DNA of 41,072 bases from assembly GCF_900183385.1 (NCBI RefSeq), contig NZ_FXUT01000022.1, forward strand, positions 1-41,072, written 5' to 3'. The notes beneath the pieces are model-generated. The model saw only the letters and a list, made by a program, of their open reading frames with translations. It did not search any database and had not been told where the DNA came from. Made by a program: the position numbers and the translations under genes. The DNA is from Listeria costaricensis (GTDB lineage Bacteria > Bacillota > Bacilli > Lactobacillales > Listeriaceae). This document shows positions 16,156 to 24,115 of the stretch, in pieces. The stretch's first letter is position 1. The number at the start of each line of letters is the position of its first letter.

Positions 16156-18186
16156 ATGATGAGAAAAACAGCAACAAAAAAGCGGACGAGATGGATGATC
16201 ATTGCTGCAGTTATCGTTCTCCTAGCTGCGGGAGGCATTGTAGCTTATTTCTTCTTAAACGACCAGTCTGAAGCAAAAGATGCCGAAGCGGCTGGCAAGA
16301 CCTTTACAGAACTATTGGCGAAGGGAAAATATGACAAGCTGGGAGGTGCCGTCACAGCAAAATCTTTGCAAGATGCTGGCTTTACAAAAGCGGCTATGCA
16401 AGAAAAATATCAAACTGTTTATGATGGAGTCGGTGTCAAAAACCTTAAAGTTTCCAATTTAAAAACAGCGGAAGACAAGGACGGGCACTATCAGCTTAGT
16501 TACGACTTAAATATGGAAACAAGTCTTGGGAAACTTAACACCCAGAAATATCAAACCACGATTTCAAAAGACGGCGACACGATGAAAGTTGATTGGAAGC
16601 CTAGTTTGATTTTTCCCGGAATGGTGAAGGATGATAAAGTCCGGATGACGACTGACGAAGCTAAACGTGGCGACATTGTGGACCGAAATGGCATTCCACT
16701 GGCGACGATTGGGCAATTCAAAGAAGCGGGCGTTGTACCCGGGCAACTTGGCGATGGGGATGAAAAGACAAAAAACATTCAGACAATCAGTGACAAGCTG
16801 GCGATTCCAGTGGATGACATCAACAAAGCGCTTGATCAGGCATGGGTCAAGGCCGACAGCTTTGTCCCCTTAAAAACGATTCTAGATAATGTGATGCCCG
16901 AAGCGACCGGCCTGACATATGCCCAGAAAGAACTGCGCACCTATCCGCTTAATGAGGCGGCTGCGCACCTGATCGGCTATGTTGGCGAAGTGAGTGCGGA
17001 AGATATTGAAAAGAATCCTTCTCTAAATGTTGGTGACGTGATTGGCAAAACTGGCCTAGAACGCGTCTATGACAAAGACCTGCGCGGCCAAAACGGCGGT
17101 GAGATCAAGATTGTCAATGATGCCACAAATAATGCAACAACCCTTCAGAAAGTCGAGCGACAAGACGGGCAAACAGTCAAACTGACTCTTGATGCCGGAA
17201 TTCAAAAGAAAGCCTTTGACAGCTTGGGCAGCGAAACGGGGGCCGTCACCATGATCAATCCGCAGAATGGCGAACTGCTGGCACTTGTCAGCACGCCCAG
17301 CTATGACGCAAATCAAATGACCGCCGGAATCTCATCGGAGGACTATGCAAAATATAACAATGATGAACGCACCCCTTTCTTAGCACGCTATGCCACTCGT
17401 TATGCACCGGGGTCGACTTTTAAAACGATTACAGCGGCCATCGGGCTAGACGATGGCATTACCACGCCAGACAAGACACGCTCGATTGAAGGCCTGCAGT
17501 GGCAAAAGGATAGCTCATGGGGCAACTATTTTGTGACACGCGTTCATGAGAAAAATCCGGTCAATATGGTGGATGCACTTGTCTACTCAGATAACATCTA
17601 CTTTGCACAGGAAGGGCTTGAAATCGGCAAGGATAAGCTCGAGGCTGGCTTGAAAAAGTTTGATTTTGGCGAGGAATTCGATCTGCCATTCACGATGGAG
17701 CCTGCTCAAATTTCAAATGACGGTTTGAATAGTGAGATCCTGCTGGCCGACACTTCCTACGGGCAAGGTGAGCTACTCATGAGTCCCGTACAACAAGCGG
17801 TCGCCTATTCTGCGATTGCCAATAACGGACAGATGCCTTATCCAAAACTTGTTGATGGAGCCAAGCAAGGCGACGCGAAGCAAGCTGTAAAAGCCTCTTC
17901 CGCTCAAACAGTTTCCGATGCTTTGAAAAAGACTGTTTCTGACCCCGCCGGTACCGCCCATGGACTGCAAATCGCCGGACACAATGTGGCGGCCAAAACG
18001 GGGACAGCCGAACTCAAGCTGAAACAAGGGGAAGACGGGAAAGAAAACGGCTTTGTCTATGCCTATGATGCAGATACGCCGAATTATCTGATGGTCGGCA
18101 TGATTGAAAATGTAAAAGGTCGTGGCGGCAGTGGCCTTGTGATTGAAAAACTGAAACCAGTCGTTGAAATGATGTATCAAAACTAA
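16156..18186 (+). CDS. Class B penicillin-binding protein (PBP2a/PBPB3-like transpeptidase)
   Basis: A 676-residue transpeptidase. One membrane segment at about 14-35 is followed by an NTF2-like MecA_N domain (about 40-150), a dimerisation region containing KRGDIVDRNG and ELRTYPLNEAAAHLIGYVG, and the transpeptidase. The catalytic motifs are intact: Ser420-x-x-Lys (STFK), Ser478-Asp-Asn480, and Lys614-Thr-Gly616 (KTGTAE). The MecA_N domain marks the class B3 PBPs, whose Listeria member Lmo0441 contributes to intrinsic cephalosporin tolerance. The start is either of two adjacent ATGs (16156, 16159) after GAGGGAC. Monocistronic, ending at a strong terminator. Confidence 0.95.
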   Translation: MMRKTATKKRTRWMIIAAVIVLLAAGGIVAYFFLNDQSEAKDAEAAGKTFTELLAKGKYDKLGGAVTAKSLQDAGFTKAAMQEKYQTVYDGVGVKNLKVSNLKTAEDKDGHYQLSYDLNMETSLGKLNTQKYQTTISKDGDTMKVDWKPSLIFPGMVKDDKVRMTTDEAKRGDIVDRNGIPLATIGQFKEAGVVPGQLGDGDEKTKNIQTISDKLAIPVDDINKALDQAWVKADSFVPLKTILDNVMPEATGLTYAQKELRTYPLNEAAAHLIGYVGEVSAEDIEKNPSLNVGDVIGKTGLERVYDKDLRGQNGGEIKIVNDATNNATTLQKVERQDGQTVKLTLDAGIQKKAFDSLGSETGAVTMINPQNGELLALVSTPSYDANQMTAGISSEDYAKYNNDERTPFLARYATRYAPGSTFKTITAAIGLDDGITTPDKTRSIEGLQWQKDSSWGNYFVTRVHEKNPVNMVDALVYSDNIYFAQEGLEIGKDKLEAGLKKFDFGEEFDLPFTMEPAQISNDGLNSEILLADTSYGQGELLMSPVQQAVAYSAIANNGQMPYPKLVDGAKQGDAKQAVKASSAQTVSDALKKTVSDPAGTAHGLQIAGHNVAAKTGTAELKLKQGEDGKENGFVYAYDADTPNYLMVGMIENVKGRGGSGLVIEKLKPVVEMMYQN

Positions 18187-18188
18187 AG

Positions 18189-18235
18189 AAAAACGCGAAA
18201 GTCTGCTTTTTTTAGCAAGACTTTCGCGTTTTTTT
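18189..18235. terminator. Bidirectional terminator that also encodes the VanZ C-terminus
   Basis: AAAAACGCGAAAGTCTGC (18189-18206) pairs with the segment 18215-18235 (GCAAGACTTTCGCG plus TTTTTTT) with one bulge. T-runs exist on both sides. Read on the minus strand, the right arm encodes the last residues of VanZ. Confidence 0.88.
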
Positions 18236-18724
18236 ACGTCGTCCCATCAGGCCTTTAATCAAAAAGACGCCACAGGTTGCCCCGATAAAATCTAGTAGCA
18301 CATCCTGAACAAGCGGTGTCCGTCCGCCCGTAAACGATTGATGAAATTCATCGCTCGCGGCAAATAGTAGCGGAATCAACAAACTGACGGCCACACACCA
18401 GCGTCTGGAACCAAAATAGCTTCTAAAACCGCCATAAAGCAGGCCGCCCATGGCAAAATAGGTTAAAAAGTGCGCGGCTTTCCGAATAAAAAACTCAATA
18501 AAACCGCTATAGCCGTCTGCTGCAATGGAAATTTCTTTGCCCGCATAGTTGAAGGAAATAGATTGAAGCTGTTCTTTAAACGGCTCGTCGGCCAGTAGTC
18601 GATCTAAAACAGGAATCAGACTTTGCTCCTCATAAGTTTCAGAGGAAGAAGAAAACAGGATGACCATGATCAGACAGACAGCCGCCATGCAAATCCAAAA
18701 CCATTTTTTCATACTTTTACTCAC
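18212..18724 (-). CDS. VanZ family membrane protein
   Basis: A 170-residue VanZ-like protein with about four membrane segments. The family core is AAHFLTYFAMGGLLYGGF, the later ASDEFHQSFTGGRTPLVQDVLLD and DFIGATCGVFL. VanZ-like proteins are linked with glycopeptide tolerance in some species, but their reaction is unknown. The GTG start at 18724 follows AGAGAAGAAA. The C-terminus RRKKTRKSC is encoded inside the terminator of the convergent PBP gene. It is on the same strand as the WWPL-repeat gene, 37 bases after its stop. Confidence 0.9.
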   Translation of the reverse strand: MSKSMKKWFWICMAAVCLIMVILFSSSSETYEEQSLIPVLDRLLADEPFKEQLQSISFNYAGKEISIAADGYSGFIEFFIRKAAHFLTYFAMGGLLYGGFRSYFGSRRWCVAVSLLIPLLFAASDEFHQSFTGGRTPLVQDVLLDFIGATCGVFLIKGLMGRRKKTRKSC

Positions 18725-18761
18725 TTTCTTCTCTTGATTTACCTGTTATTATATCACTTCC

Positions 18762-19550
18762 TCAAAGAAGCGGTCGATTTATTTTGCGGCGCTTATAGAC
18801 AAAGAAGAAAACTGCAAGCGGCCACCACATAATGGCGAAAATCGGGTAAATCGCCCAGATCACATTCGGGCTTGTCAACATATTGACGGTGACAAAGAAA
18901 ACTGCCAGTAGTCCGGCGCCTATAAAGGAAAAAGTCGTTAAATGACGCGGCAATAGCAGCATCACAAGTGGCCAAAACCAGATGGCAAAAACAGGATAGA
19001 TCCACCACACGGTATCAGTCGTCGCAAAATTAGCAACAATAAAAAAAGTTGTCATCCATAACGCTGCTACAATCGAGAAAGCACGCGGATATTTGGCGAG
19101 TCCGACTGAAAGCGGCCACCACATGATGCCAAAAGTCGTAAAGATACTAAACGGAAATGACGGCTCAAAGAAAAGGTTGAGCGCCACATAACTCAGCACA
19201 AGCAGAATGCTCCAAAAAAGCGAATAGCCGACAGCCCCGCTTTTCCGACCGCCGAGAATCACAATCGGCCATGCGCACACAGCGGGAATCACATAAAGGA
19301 TCCACGGATAGTTGGGCGTTTCTAAATAGTTGCTGAATGCCAAAACAGCTAGAAGAAAAAGCGCGGCAATGACCGTGTATAATTTTAGATGCCGATCGCC
19401 GCCAAGGATAAAGTATAACGGCGAAAGCAGCAGCAAAGATGTGTAGAGCGCCCAGTGCTGATCGGGAAAAACCAGCAGATTGATTGCGGCTAGGAAAAGG
19501 AGCACAAATATCGCACTTACCAGCAGAAAGCCTCTCGTACTTTTATCCAT
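18762..19550 (-). CDS. Membrane protein built from repeated WWPL units
   Basis: A 262-residue membrane protein with about ten hydrophobic segments. It is built from about five copies of a two-helix unit of roughly 50 residues: Asn-(4-5)-Pro then Trp then Tyr-Pro, then an aromatic run ending WWPL or WPL. Examples are LTSPNVIWAIYPIFAIMWWPL, shortened here to NVIWAIYPIFAIMWWPL, then TDTVWWIYPVFAIWFWPL and NYPWILYVIPAVCAWPI. The HAAS protein directly upstream carries one more copy. The ATG at 19550 lies 1 base after that gene's stop and 10 bases after GAGGAG. It is the third gene of the PadR operon 2. I do not know a function; the repeat suggests duplication of a two-helix module. Confidence 0.8.
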   Translation of the reverse strand: MDKSTRGFLLVSAIFVLLFLAAINLLVFPDQHWALYTSLLLLSPLYFILGGDRHLKLYTVIAALFLLAVLAFSNYLETPNYPWILYVIPAVCAWPIVILGGRKSGAVGYSLFWSILLVLSYVALNLFFEPSFPFSIFTTFGIMWWPLSVGLAKYPRAFSIVAALWMTTFFIVANFATTDTVWWIYPVFAIWFWPLVMLLLPRHLTTFSFIGAGLLAVFFVTVNMLTSPNVIWAIYPIFAIMWWPLAVFFFVYKRRKINRPLL

Positions 19551-19551
19551 C

Positions 19552-19962
19552 CTATTTCAACTCCTCTTTTTTGCGGAAATAGTAATAAATCATGGAAAGT
19601 GGCCACCAAATGACCCCAAACGCTGGGTAAACAAACCAGATTGTGTTAGGTGTATAATACATGTTGATGAAGATAAATAAAGCGATTAAAAGCAGACTGC
19701 CACAAATCGCAAAGCCCATGTTCAACTTCGCAAAGGCAAGCTTTTTACTGCCGCCAATCTGAAGTTCTTCACGAATCTCATCAAAGTCACCGAATTCAAT
19801 CATCACTTTATTAATCGCATCCTCTTCGGACTTGCCCTGATCCATCAGATCATAGACTTTTTCTTCCATGTCCAGAATGATTTCTTCTCGTACCAGCTGC
19901 GCCCGCTCACTGTTTGGCACATCTTCAAATAACTTGTCAACAAAATCATAAATTCTTCTCAA
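19552..19962 (-). CDS. HAAS domain membrane protein with one WWPL unit
   Basis: A 136-residue protein. Residues 1-75 form a HAAS/DUF1700-type helical domain (ERAQLVREEIILDMEEKVYD, then GKSEEDAINKVMIEFGDFDEI). Two membrane segments follow, with the unit NTIWFVYPAFGVIWWPLSMI matching the repeats of the next protein. The start is TTG at 19962, with GAGGAG just upstream, within the PadR stop region. The gene lies between the PadR and repeat-protein genes with almost no spacing. The HAAS domain may pass membrane state to the PadR or the repeat protein; this is inference. Confidence 0.8.
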   Translation of the reverse strand: MRRIYDFVDKLFEDVPNSERAQLVREEIILDMEEKVYDLMDQGKSEEDAINKVMIEFGDFDEIREELQIGGSKKLAFAKLNMGFAICGSLLLIALFIFINMYYTPNTIWFVYPAFGVIWWPLSMIYYYFRKKEELK

Positions 19963-19969
19963 CGCTACG

Positions 19970-20290
19970 TCACTCCTCTAAAAATATATCGATGATTTCT
20001 TTAATTTCTTGCCATTCTTCTTTCATTTCGCGAAGGTATGCTTTTCCTAACATCGTCACTTTATAATACTTGCGTTTTCCACCATGGCTGCGATCGCCGT
20101 AGTAGCTTTGAATTAGTCCCTTTTTTTCCAAACGCTGAAACACGGCGTATAAAGTAGCTTCTTTGATTTGAAAGCGTCCATCCGTCCGTTCGCTGATTTC
20201 TTTTGAGATCTCATAGCCATAGGAATCGTTGTCTGCTAGAATACGCAGAATGATCGAATCCAAATGCCCCCTTAAAATATCGCTGCGGAT
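19970..20290 (-). CDS. PadR family regulator (operon 2), possible ATC start
   Basis: A PadR regulator of about 106 residues. RSDILRGHLDSIILRILADNDSYGYEI is the opening of this subfamily (shown here in part as RSDILRGHLDSIILRIL), followed by KEATLYAVFQRLEKKGLI and SHGGKRKYYKVTMLG. The strong site GGAGGTG lies at 20296-20302, and 7-8 bases downstream the in-frame codon is ATC (20290), just before RSDIL. A TTG at 20305 starts upstream of that site and lacks a signal of its own; a GTG lies inside it. So initiation may use ATC, a rare start, or use the poorly signalled TTG. It heads the HAAS and repeat-protein operon and is divergent from a condensation-like gene. Confidence 0.88.
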   Translation of the reverse strand: MRSDILRGHLDSIILRILADNDSYGYEISKEISERTDGRFQIKEATLYAVFQRLEKKGLIQSYYGDRSHGGKRKYYKVTMLGKAYLREMKEEWQEIKEIIDIFLEE

Positions 20291-20314
20291 AAAAAACACC
20301 TCCAACTTTAAATT

Positions 20315-20331
20315 ACTCTATCAGATAGAGT
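20315..20331. promoter_or_regulatory. PadR operator 1 (perfect palindrome)
   Basis: ACTCTATC-A-GATAGAGT is an exact 17-base palindrome in the leader of the PadR operon. AATTACTCTATC, which includes its left arm, recurs 47 bases away at the second site (20358-20369). Confidence 0.6.
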
Positions 20332-20342
20332 TCATTGACTAG

Positions 20343-20371
20343 TTGCAGTTTATCACTAATTACTCTATCTG
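20343..20371 (+). promoter_or_regulatory. Promoter of the condensation-like gene
   Basis: TTGCAG (20343-20348) and TATCTG (20366-20371) with a 17-base spacer. It lies across operator 2 and overlaps the opposing PadR promoter. The -10 is imperfect. Confidence 0.5.
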
Positions 20372-20375
20372 TCAA
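20347..20375 (-). promoter_or_regulatory. Promoter of PadR operon 2
   Basis: On the minus strand TTGACA (20370-20375) and TAAACT (20347-20352) are separated by exactly 17 bases. This is a good SigA-type match. Confidence 0.7.
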
Positions 20376-20382
20376 AGTAATT
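20358..20382. promoter_or_regulatory. PadR operator 2 across both divergent promoters
   Basis: AATTACT (20358-20364) and AGTAATT (20376-20382) are exact inverted arms around CTATCTGTCAA. The left part AATTACTCTATC is identical to 20311-20322 at operator 1. It covers the -35 of the PadR operon and the -10 of the condensation-like gene, so one repressor could control both. Confidence 0.55.
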
Positions 20383-20444
20383 TTAGACGTTTGAGTAAAA
20401 TCAGACTCGGGAATGAGATAGAAAAAAGAAAAACAGGTGATGAT

Positions 20445-21707
20445 ATGTCAAAAATTCAAATTTTCCCAGCTGAAAGTTCAGATATCAAACACTACATTTC
20501 TGCCCAAAACCATAAAAACGACCATCATCTTCATTTTTATATGCACTTGTCCAGGCCGCTCGACTGGGTGGCTTTCAAAAAAGCAGTCCTGTCACTTGAG
20601 AAAGTATTACCGCAACTGTTCAGCCACTTTAAAGAAACGACTTCCGGCGCATGGTGGCAGGAAAGTGTTTTTGCAGCGGCCGACGTTCTTTTTTATGAGG
20701 AAACAGAGGACCCTGATGCAGCCGTTCAGCGTGCCCTCGTTCGCAAGCTCTCGACGGAAAACGGACCCCAGTTTCGCGTGACGGTGATCAGACATCAAGA
20801 TGCGGAACATGTTGTCTTTATTTTGAATCATATGCTGGCAGATGGGGGCGGCATGAAGGAGCTGCTCTACCATTTGGCGGAGAATTACCGGCGATTTCTG
20901 GCCGATCCGGAGGCTGTAATTGAAGAAACGGCTGGATCGCGCAGCTTGAAAGAAGTTTTCGGCCATTTTCAGCTGCTCGACAAGTGGAAAATCATGACGG
21001 ATACGCAGGAAAATGAGGCGACTGCTCAAAATAATCCTGTTTTGCCGCTAGAGGGAGATGATTTGCGCCCTGTGATTCTGACCCGCACGATTTCTGCTGA
21101 CACTTTTGGCGTTTTGAAGGCCTATGCAAAGCAGCGCGGTGCCACGATCAACGACCTGCTGTTCGCCGCATTTATTCGGACGCTTTTTCGGAAAACAGAC
21201 GCGGAACTGATAGATATTGACTGTCCGCTCGACTTGCGGAAATATCTCAACAAGCCGGCTGGCATTGCCAATTTCACCGCCAACCTGCTCTGCACAATGC
21301 CCGATCAGCAAAATGCAACTTTTGAAGAAACGCTTCATACCGTCCATCAACAATTCGCCGAGCAAAAGGACAGCTTGAAGCCGCTGCATATTTACTATCT
21401 GCTCGACATGATTCATCACGTGTTTCCCTATCCCAGTTTCAAGAAATGGATGGCCAAGCTCTATGACATTCCGACCACCAGTCTGACAAATATTGGCATT
21501 ATCGACCACGAGCGGCTCGACTTTGGCGACAGTGAAGTCCTAACCTGTTTGATGAACGGTTCGCTTAAGTACGCCCCTTATTTTCAGGTAGCTGCGACTA
21601 CTTTTAAAAATCAGCTGACCTTATCAACCAATTTACATGCGACTGCAAACGATCAGAAGTGGCTGGAAGCATTTTTGACGGATATGATAGACGAATTCCC
21701 GCTTTAA
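20445..21707 (+). CDS. Stand-alone condensation/acyltransferase-like protein
   Basis: A 420-residue protein with the fold of NRPS condensation domains and the alcohol acetyltransferase/PapA relatives. The catalytic-type motif is Asn-His129-Met-Leu-Ala-Asp133-Gly (NHMLADGGGMKEL), a variant of HHxxxDG. Further marks are the N-terminal LHFYMHLSRPLDWVAFKKAV segment and DIDCPLDLRKYL with NFTANLL in the second half. No carrier protein, adenylation or thioesterase domain is present here. The ATG at 20445 follows AGGTGATGAT; a longer reading to 20343 is unlikely because it would lie in the promoter. It may transfer an acyl group to an unknown acceptor. It is divergent from PadR operon 2 and probably under its control. 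Confidence 0.8.
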   Translation: MSKIQIFPAESSDIKHYISAQNHKNDHHLHFYMHLSRPLDWVAFKKAVLSLEKVLPQLFSHFKETTSGAWWQESVFAAADVLFYEETEDPDAAVQRALVRKLSTENGPQFRVTVIRHQDAEHVVFILNHMLADGGGMKELLYHLAENYRRFLADPEAVIEETAGSRSLKEVFGHFQLLDKWKIMTDTQENEATAQNNPVLPLEGDDLRPVILTRTISADTFGVLKAYAKQRGATINDLLFAAFIRTLFRKTDAELIDIDCPLDLRKYLNKPAGIANFTANLLCTMPDQQNATFEETLHTVHQQFAEQKDSLKPLHIYYLLDMIHHVFPYPSFKKWMAKLYDIPTTSLTNIGIIDHERLDFGDSEVLTCLMNGSLKYAPYFQVAATTFKNQLTLSTNLHATANDQKWLEAFLTDMIDEFPL

Positions 21708-21713
21708 GCAAAA

Positions 21714-21752
21714 AAAGCAACCATCTCTCGTCAAAATAGAGATGGTTGCTTT
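21714..21752. terminator. Bidirectional terminator between condensation-like gene and pgdA
   Basis: AAAGCAACCATCTCT (21714-21728) and AGAGATGGTTGCTTT (21738-21752) form a perfect 15-bp stem. It is flanked by an A-run on the left and T-rich sequence on the right, serving both convergent genes. Confidence 0.9.
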
Positions 21753-21762
21753 GCTACGCGTG

Positions 21763-23160
21763 TTATTTTACTTCCCGCTCGTTTGTCATGGAAAAATATT
21801 GATGTCCGATCGCAGGTGCCCCGTTTAGTAGCTCGTTCACTGTGACGAACTGGTAGCCTTGCTCCTGCAGTTTTTTCAGCGTCTGCTCTAGGCTGTCTGC
21901 TGTAAACTGGTGGCTGTCATGCATTAAAACGATCGCGCCATCATCGGCATGTTTCAAAACACTATTGGTGATCTTCGCCGCATTCTTAATTTTCCAGTCC
22001 TCCGTATCGACACTCCACTGGATGATTGGCAGCCCAATCGTGGCAGCCGTTTCTTTATTAACCGCGCCATAAGGTGGACGAACACTGTCGGGAAAATGCC
22101 CGGTTTGTTCATAAACGATCATTTGCGTGGACAAGATTTGCTGGGCGACCTCCTCTTTGGACAGCTTGGTCAACTGCGGATGGTTCCAGGAATGATTCCC
22201 GATCTGATGCCCCGCCTCAAGCGTTTTTTGAACGATCCCTGGATTTTTCTGCACTTCCTTGCCGACCACAAAAAAAGTCGCCTTTGCATGATACTTCTCC
22301 AGCATGGCTAAAATTTGCGGCGTCGTTTTGGCATTCGGACCGTCATCAAAAGTCAGGGCAATTTTTTTGGCCGTGGCAGGCGGATTGGATCCTGTTTGCG
22401 CCACATTTTGCGGTAAGAATTTTTCATTGATATAGCCTGCAAAATGATCGAGCGGAACAGCCGCTTCTTGCAGTTCTGGAAAACCAGGTACGTCGACCGG
22501 AATTACCAGTTGATCATTTGTCAGCCGAAAATTCGTCGTATGTAAATCGGTTGGATATTGAACTTTTTCGAGGACGCTCAGTTGATCAAGCGGAATTTTT
22601 TTGGATGCCATGAGTGTCTCCTGCATGGCTGTTCGCAGTTCCGTCGCCGCATCTGGACGATTTTGAACAACTGCTGAAAGCCTTAGCAAATCTCCCGTAT
22701 CGGCGTCCATAACCAGATTTTTACCGATTGGACGATCCTTTTGCTTGCGGAGTTGATGATCTTTTTTAGCATAGGTTTCCTGATGTAGCGTGTAACTGTA
22801 TGTATGCCTGCCGTTTTCAAATTTCTTAAATGTATAAAAAATCAGCTCATCTTTTGCCATATTCTTAGAAGACGCCCGTTCAGCTTTTGCCGCATGCAAA
22901 ACTTCCTGTTCGATATTCTGGTGATCCGTCTCGTCTTTTATTGTCGGCAAATAAGCCACTATTTCTGTCTTGCCTATTTTTTTCGATACTTTTTTGTAAT
23001 GGTCTTTGCCGATTTGCTGTTGCATCCGTTGGTTCACATCAGCTTTTACTTGTTCAATCGATGCAGTGTACTCTTTTTGATGATAGATTTTCAGTGCTGC
23101 AAAACTGCCCGACAAAAGAAGAATAACTGATAGAGCTGCTAGTAAAATGCCTTTCTTCAC
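21763..23160 (-). CDS. pgdA: Peptidoglycan N-acetylglucosamine deacetylase
   Basis: A 465-residue deacetylase, the length of the Listeria PgdA (Lmo0415), which removes acetyl groups from GlcNAc in peptidoglycan and so gives lysozyme resistance. An N-terminal membrane or signal segment (about 4-24) is followed by a PgdA-type N-terminal domain and a NodB catalytic domain. Key residues are Asp272-Asp273 in LTFDDGPN, His323 and His327 in GNHSWNH, Arg361 in RPPYG, and His414 in VLMHDSH. The metal triad and base are all present, so it should be active. Outer location is expected. Ends at a bidirectional terminator. Confidence 0.95.
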   Translation of the reverse strand: MKKGILLAALSVILLLSGSFAALKIYHQKEYTASIEQVKADVNQRMQQQIGKDHYKKVSKKIGKTEIVAYLPTIKDETDHQNIEQEVLHAAKAERASSKNMAKDELIFYTFKKFENGRHTYSYTLHQETYAKKDHQLRKQKDRPIGKNLVMDADTGDLLRLSAVVQNRPDAATELRTAMQETLMASKKIPLDQLSVLEKVQYPTDLHTTNFRLTNDQLVIPVDVPGFPELQEAAVPLDHFAGYINEKFLPQNVAQTGSNPPATAKKIALTFDDGPNAKTTPQILAMLEKYHAKATFFVVGKEVQKNPGIVQKTLEAGHQIGNHSWNHPQLTKLSKEEVAQQILSTQMIVYEQTGHFPDSVRPPYGAVNKETAATIGLPIIQWSVDTEDWKIKNAAKITNSVLKHADDGAIVLMHDSHQFTADSLEQTLKKLQEQGYQFVTVNELLNGAPAIGHQYFSMTNEREVK

Positions 23161-23257
23161 GTTAACACCTCTCTAGATGGCCTTCCCCTGCCTCTAAACC
23201 TCATTATACAGATTTCAGTGATAACTTCTAGCATTTTTAGGTAAAAATTTGAATTTC

Positions 23258-24004
23258 TTATCCTTTTGTTCGCCAAAAATTGGCAACCGTTCCACTTTCC
23301 ATCGCCTGTAAAAACTTCCGTCGAATCAGCGGATAGGAGGCGGACAAATCATTGACCAGCTTTTTCATTTCCTCACGCGTGGTCTTTTTGTCAACTGGAC
23401 ATGGATTATGAATGACTGGCAGTGCCATTCGCTCTACAAACCGAATAATTTCCTGCTCCTCCGCATAAATCATCGGCCGAATCAGCGTGACTTCCGTGCG
23501 AGACAAATAGCTGCTCGGTTCAAAGCTTTCCATTCGCCCGTGGATCAAAAAATTCATCAAAAAAGTTTCCAGCGCATCGTCCAAATGGTGACCCAGCGCA
23601 ACCTTTGTGCAGCCGAGCTCCCGGGCCCGATTGTACAGAATCCCCCGCCGCAGATTGGCACAAAGCGAGCAAGGATTTTTTTCCTGTCGAATATCAAAGA
23701 CCACCTTGGCAATATCCGTCGGCACAATGTCGAGCGCATAGCCCAGTTCCGCACAAAAAGCTTCGAGCGGCGCCAAATCCATCTCCATGCCCATATCTAA
23801 AATAATCGGTTTGATCGTAAAATGATAGCCCATCCGCTTCTGCTTATTGATCGTATCCAGCAAATAAAGCAGCGTTGTCGAATCCTTCCCGCCGGACAAC
23901 CCAACAGCCACCTGCTCGCCCGGCTGAATCATTTGATAATTTGCCACCGCATGAATGACCGGATTGAAAAGTTTGCGGTTATCTGTTTTCTTACTCGCCA
24001 TCAT
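23258..24004 (-). CDS. TtcA-like tRNA 2-thiocytidine synthetase
   Basis: A 248-residue PP-loop ATPase. The nucleotide-binding motif is VGLSGGKDSTTLLYLL (residues about 37-52). Cysteines in NPCSLCANLRRGILYNRA and a third in HNPCPVDKKTTREEMK match the TtcA cysteine pattern that holds an iron-sulfur cluster. The conserved KVALGHHLDDALETFLMN also fits. TtcA makes 2-thiocytidine at tRNA position 32 in characterised bacteria. The ATG at 24004 follows AAAGGGG; an adjacent ATG at 24001 is an alternative. A longer reading to 24085 has no signal. The substrate tRNAs in this organism are unknown. Confidence 0.88.
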   Translation of the reverse strand: MMASKKTDNRKLFNPVIHAVANYQMIQPGEQVAVGLSGGKDSTTLLYLLDTINKQKRMGYHFTIKPIILDMGMEMDLAPLEAFCAELGYALDIVPTDIAKVVFDIRQEKNPCSLCANLRRGILYNRARELGCTKVALGHHLDDALETFLMNFLIHGRMESFEPSSYLSRTEVTLIRPMIYAEEQEIIRFVERMALPVIHNPCPVDKKTTREEMKKLVNDLSASYPLIRRKFLQAMESGTVANFWRTKG

Positions 24005-24115
24005 CGTATCCCCTTTCAAAATTAGCACGTTCATTATAGCACAAGAGAAAAGATTCCCCACATTCAATAAAAAACCATCCACCAATTATCTTCCATTAGC
24101 AGATGGCTTTCTCAA

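Noticed and set aside
19970-20305. A third PadR start at the GTG at 20299
   Set aside because: It lies within the GGAGGTG ribosome binding site itself.
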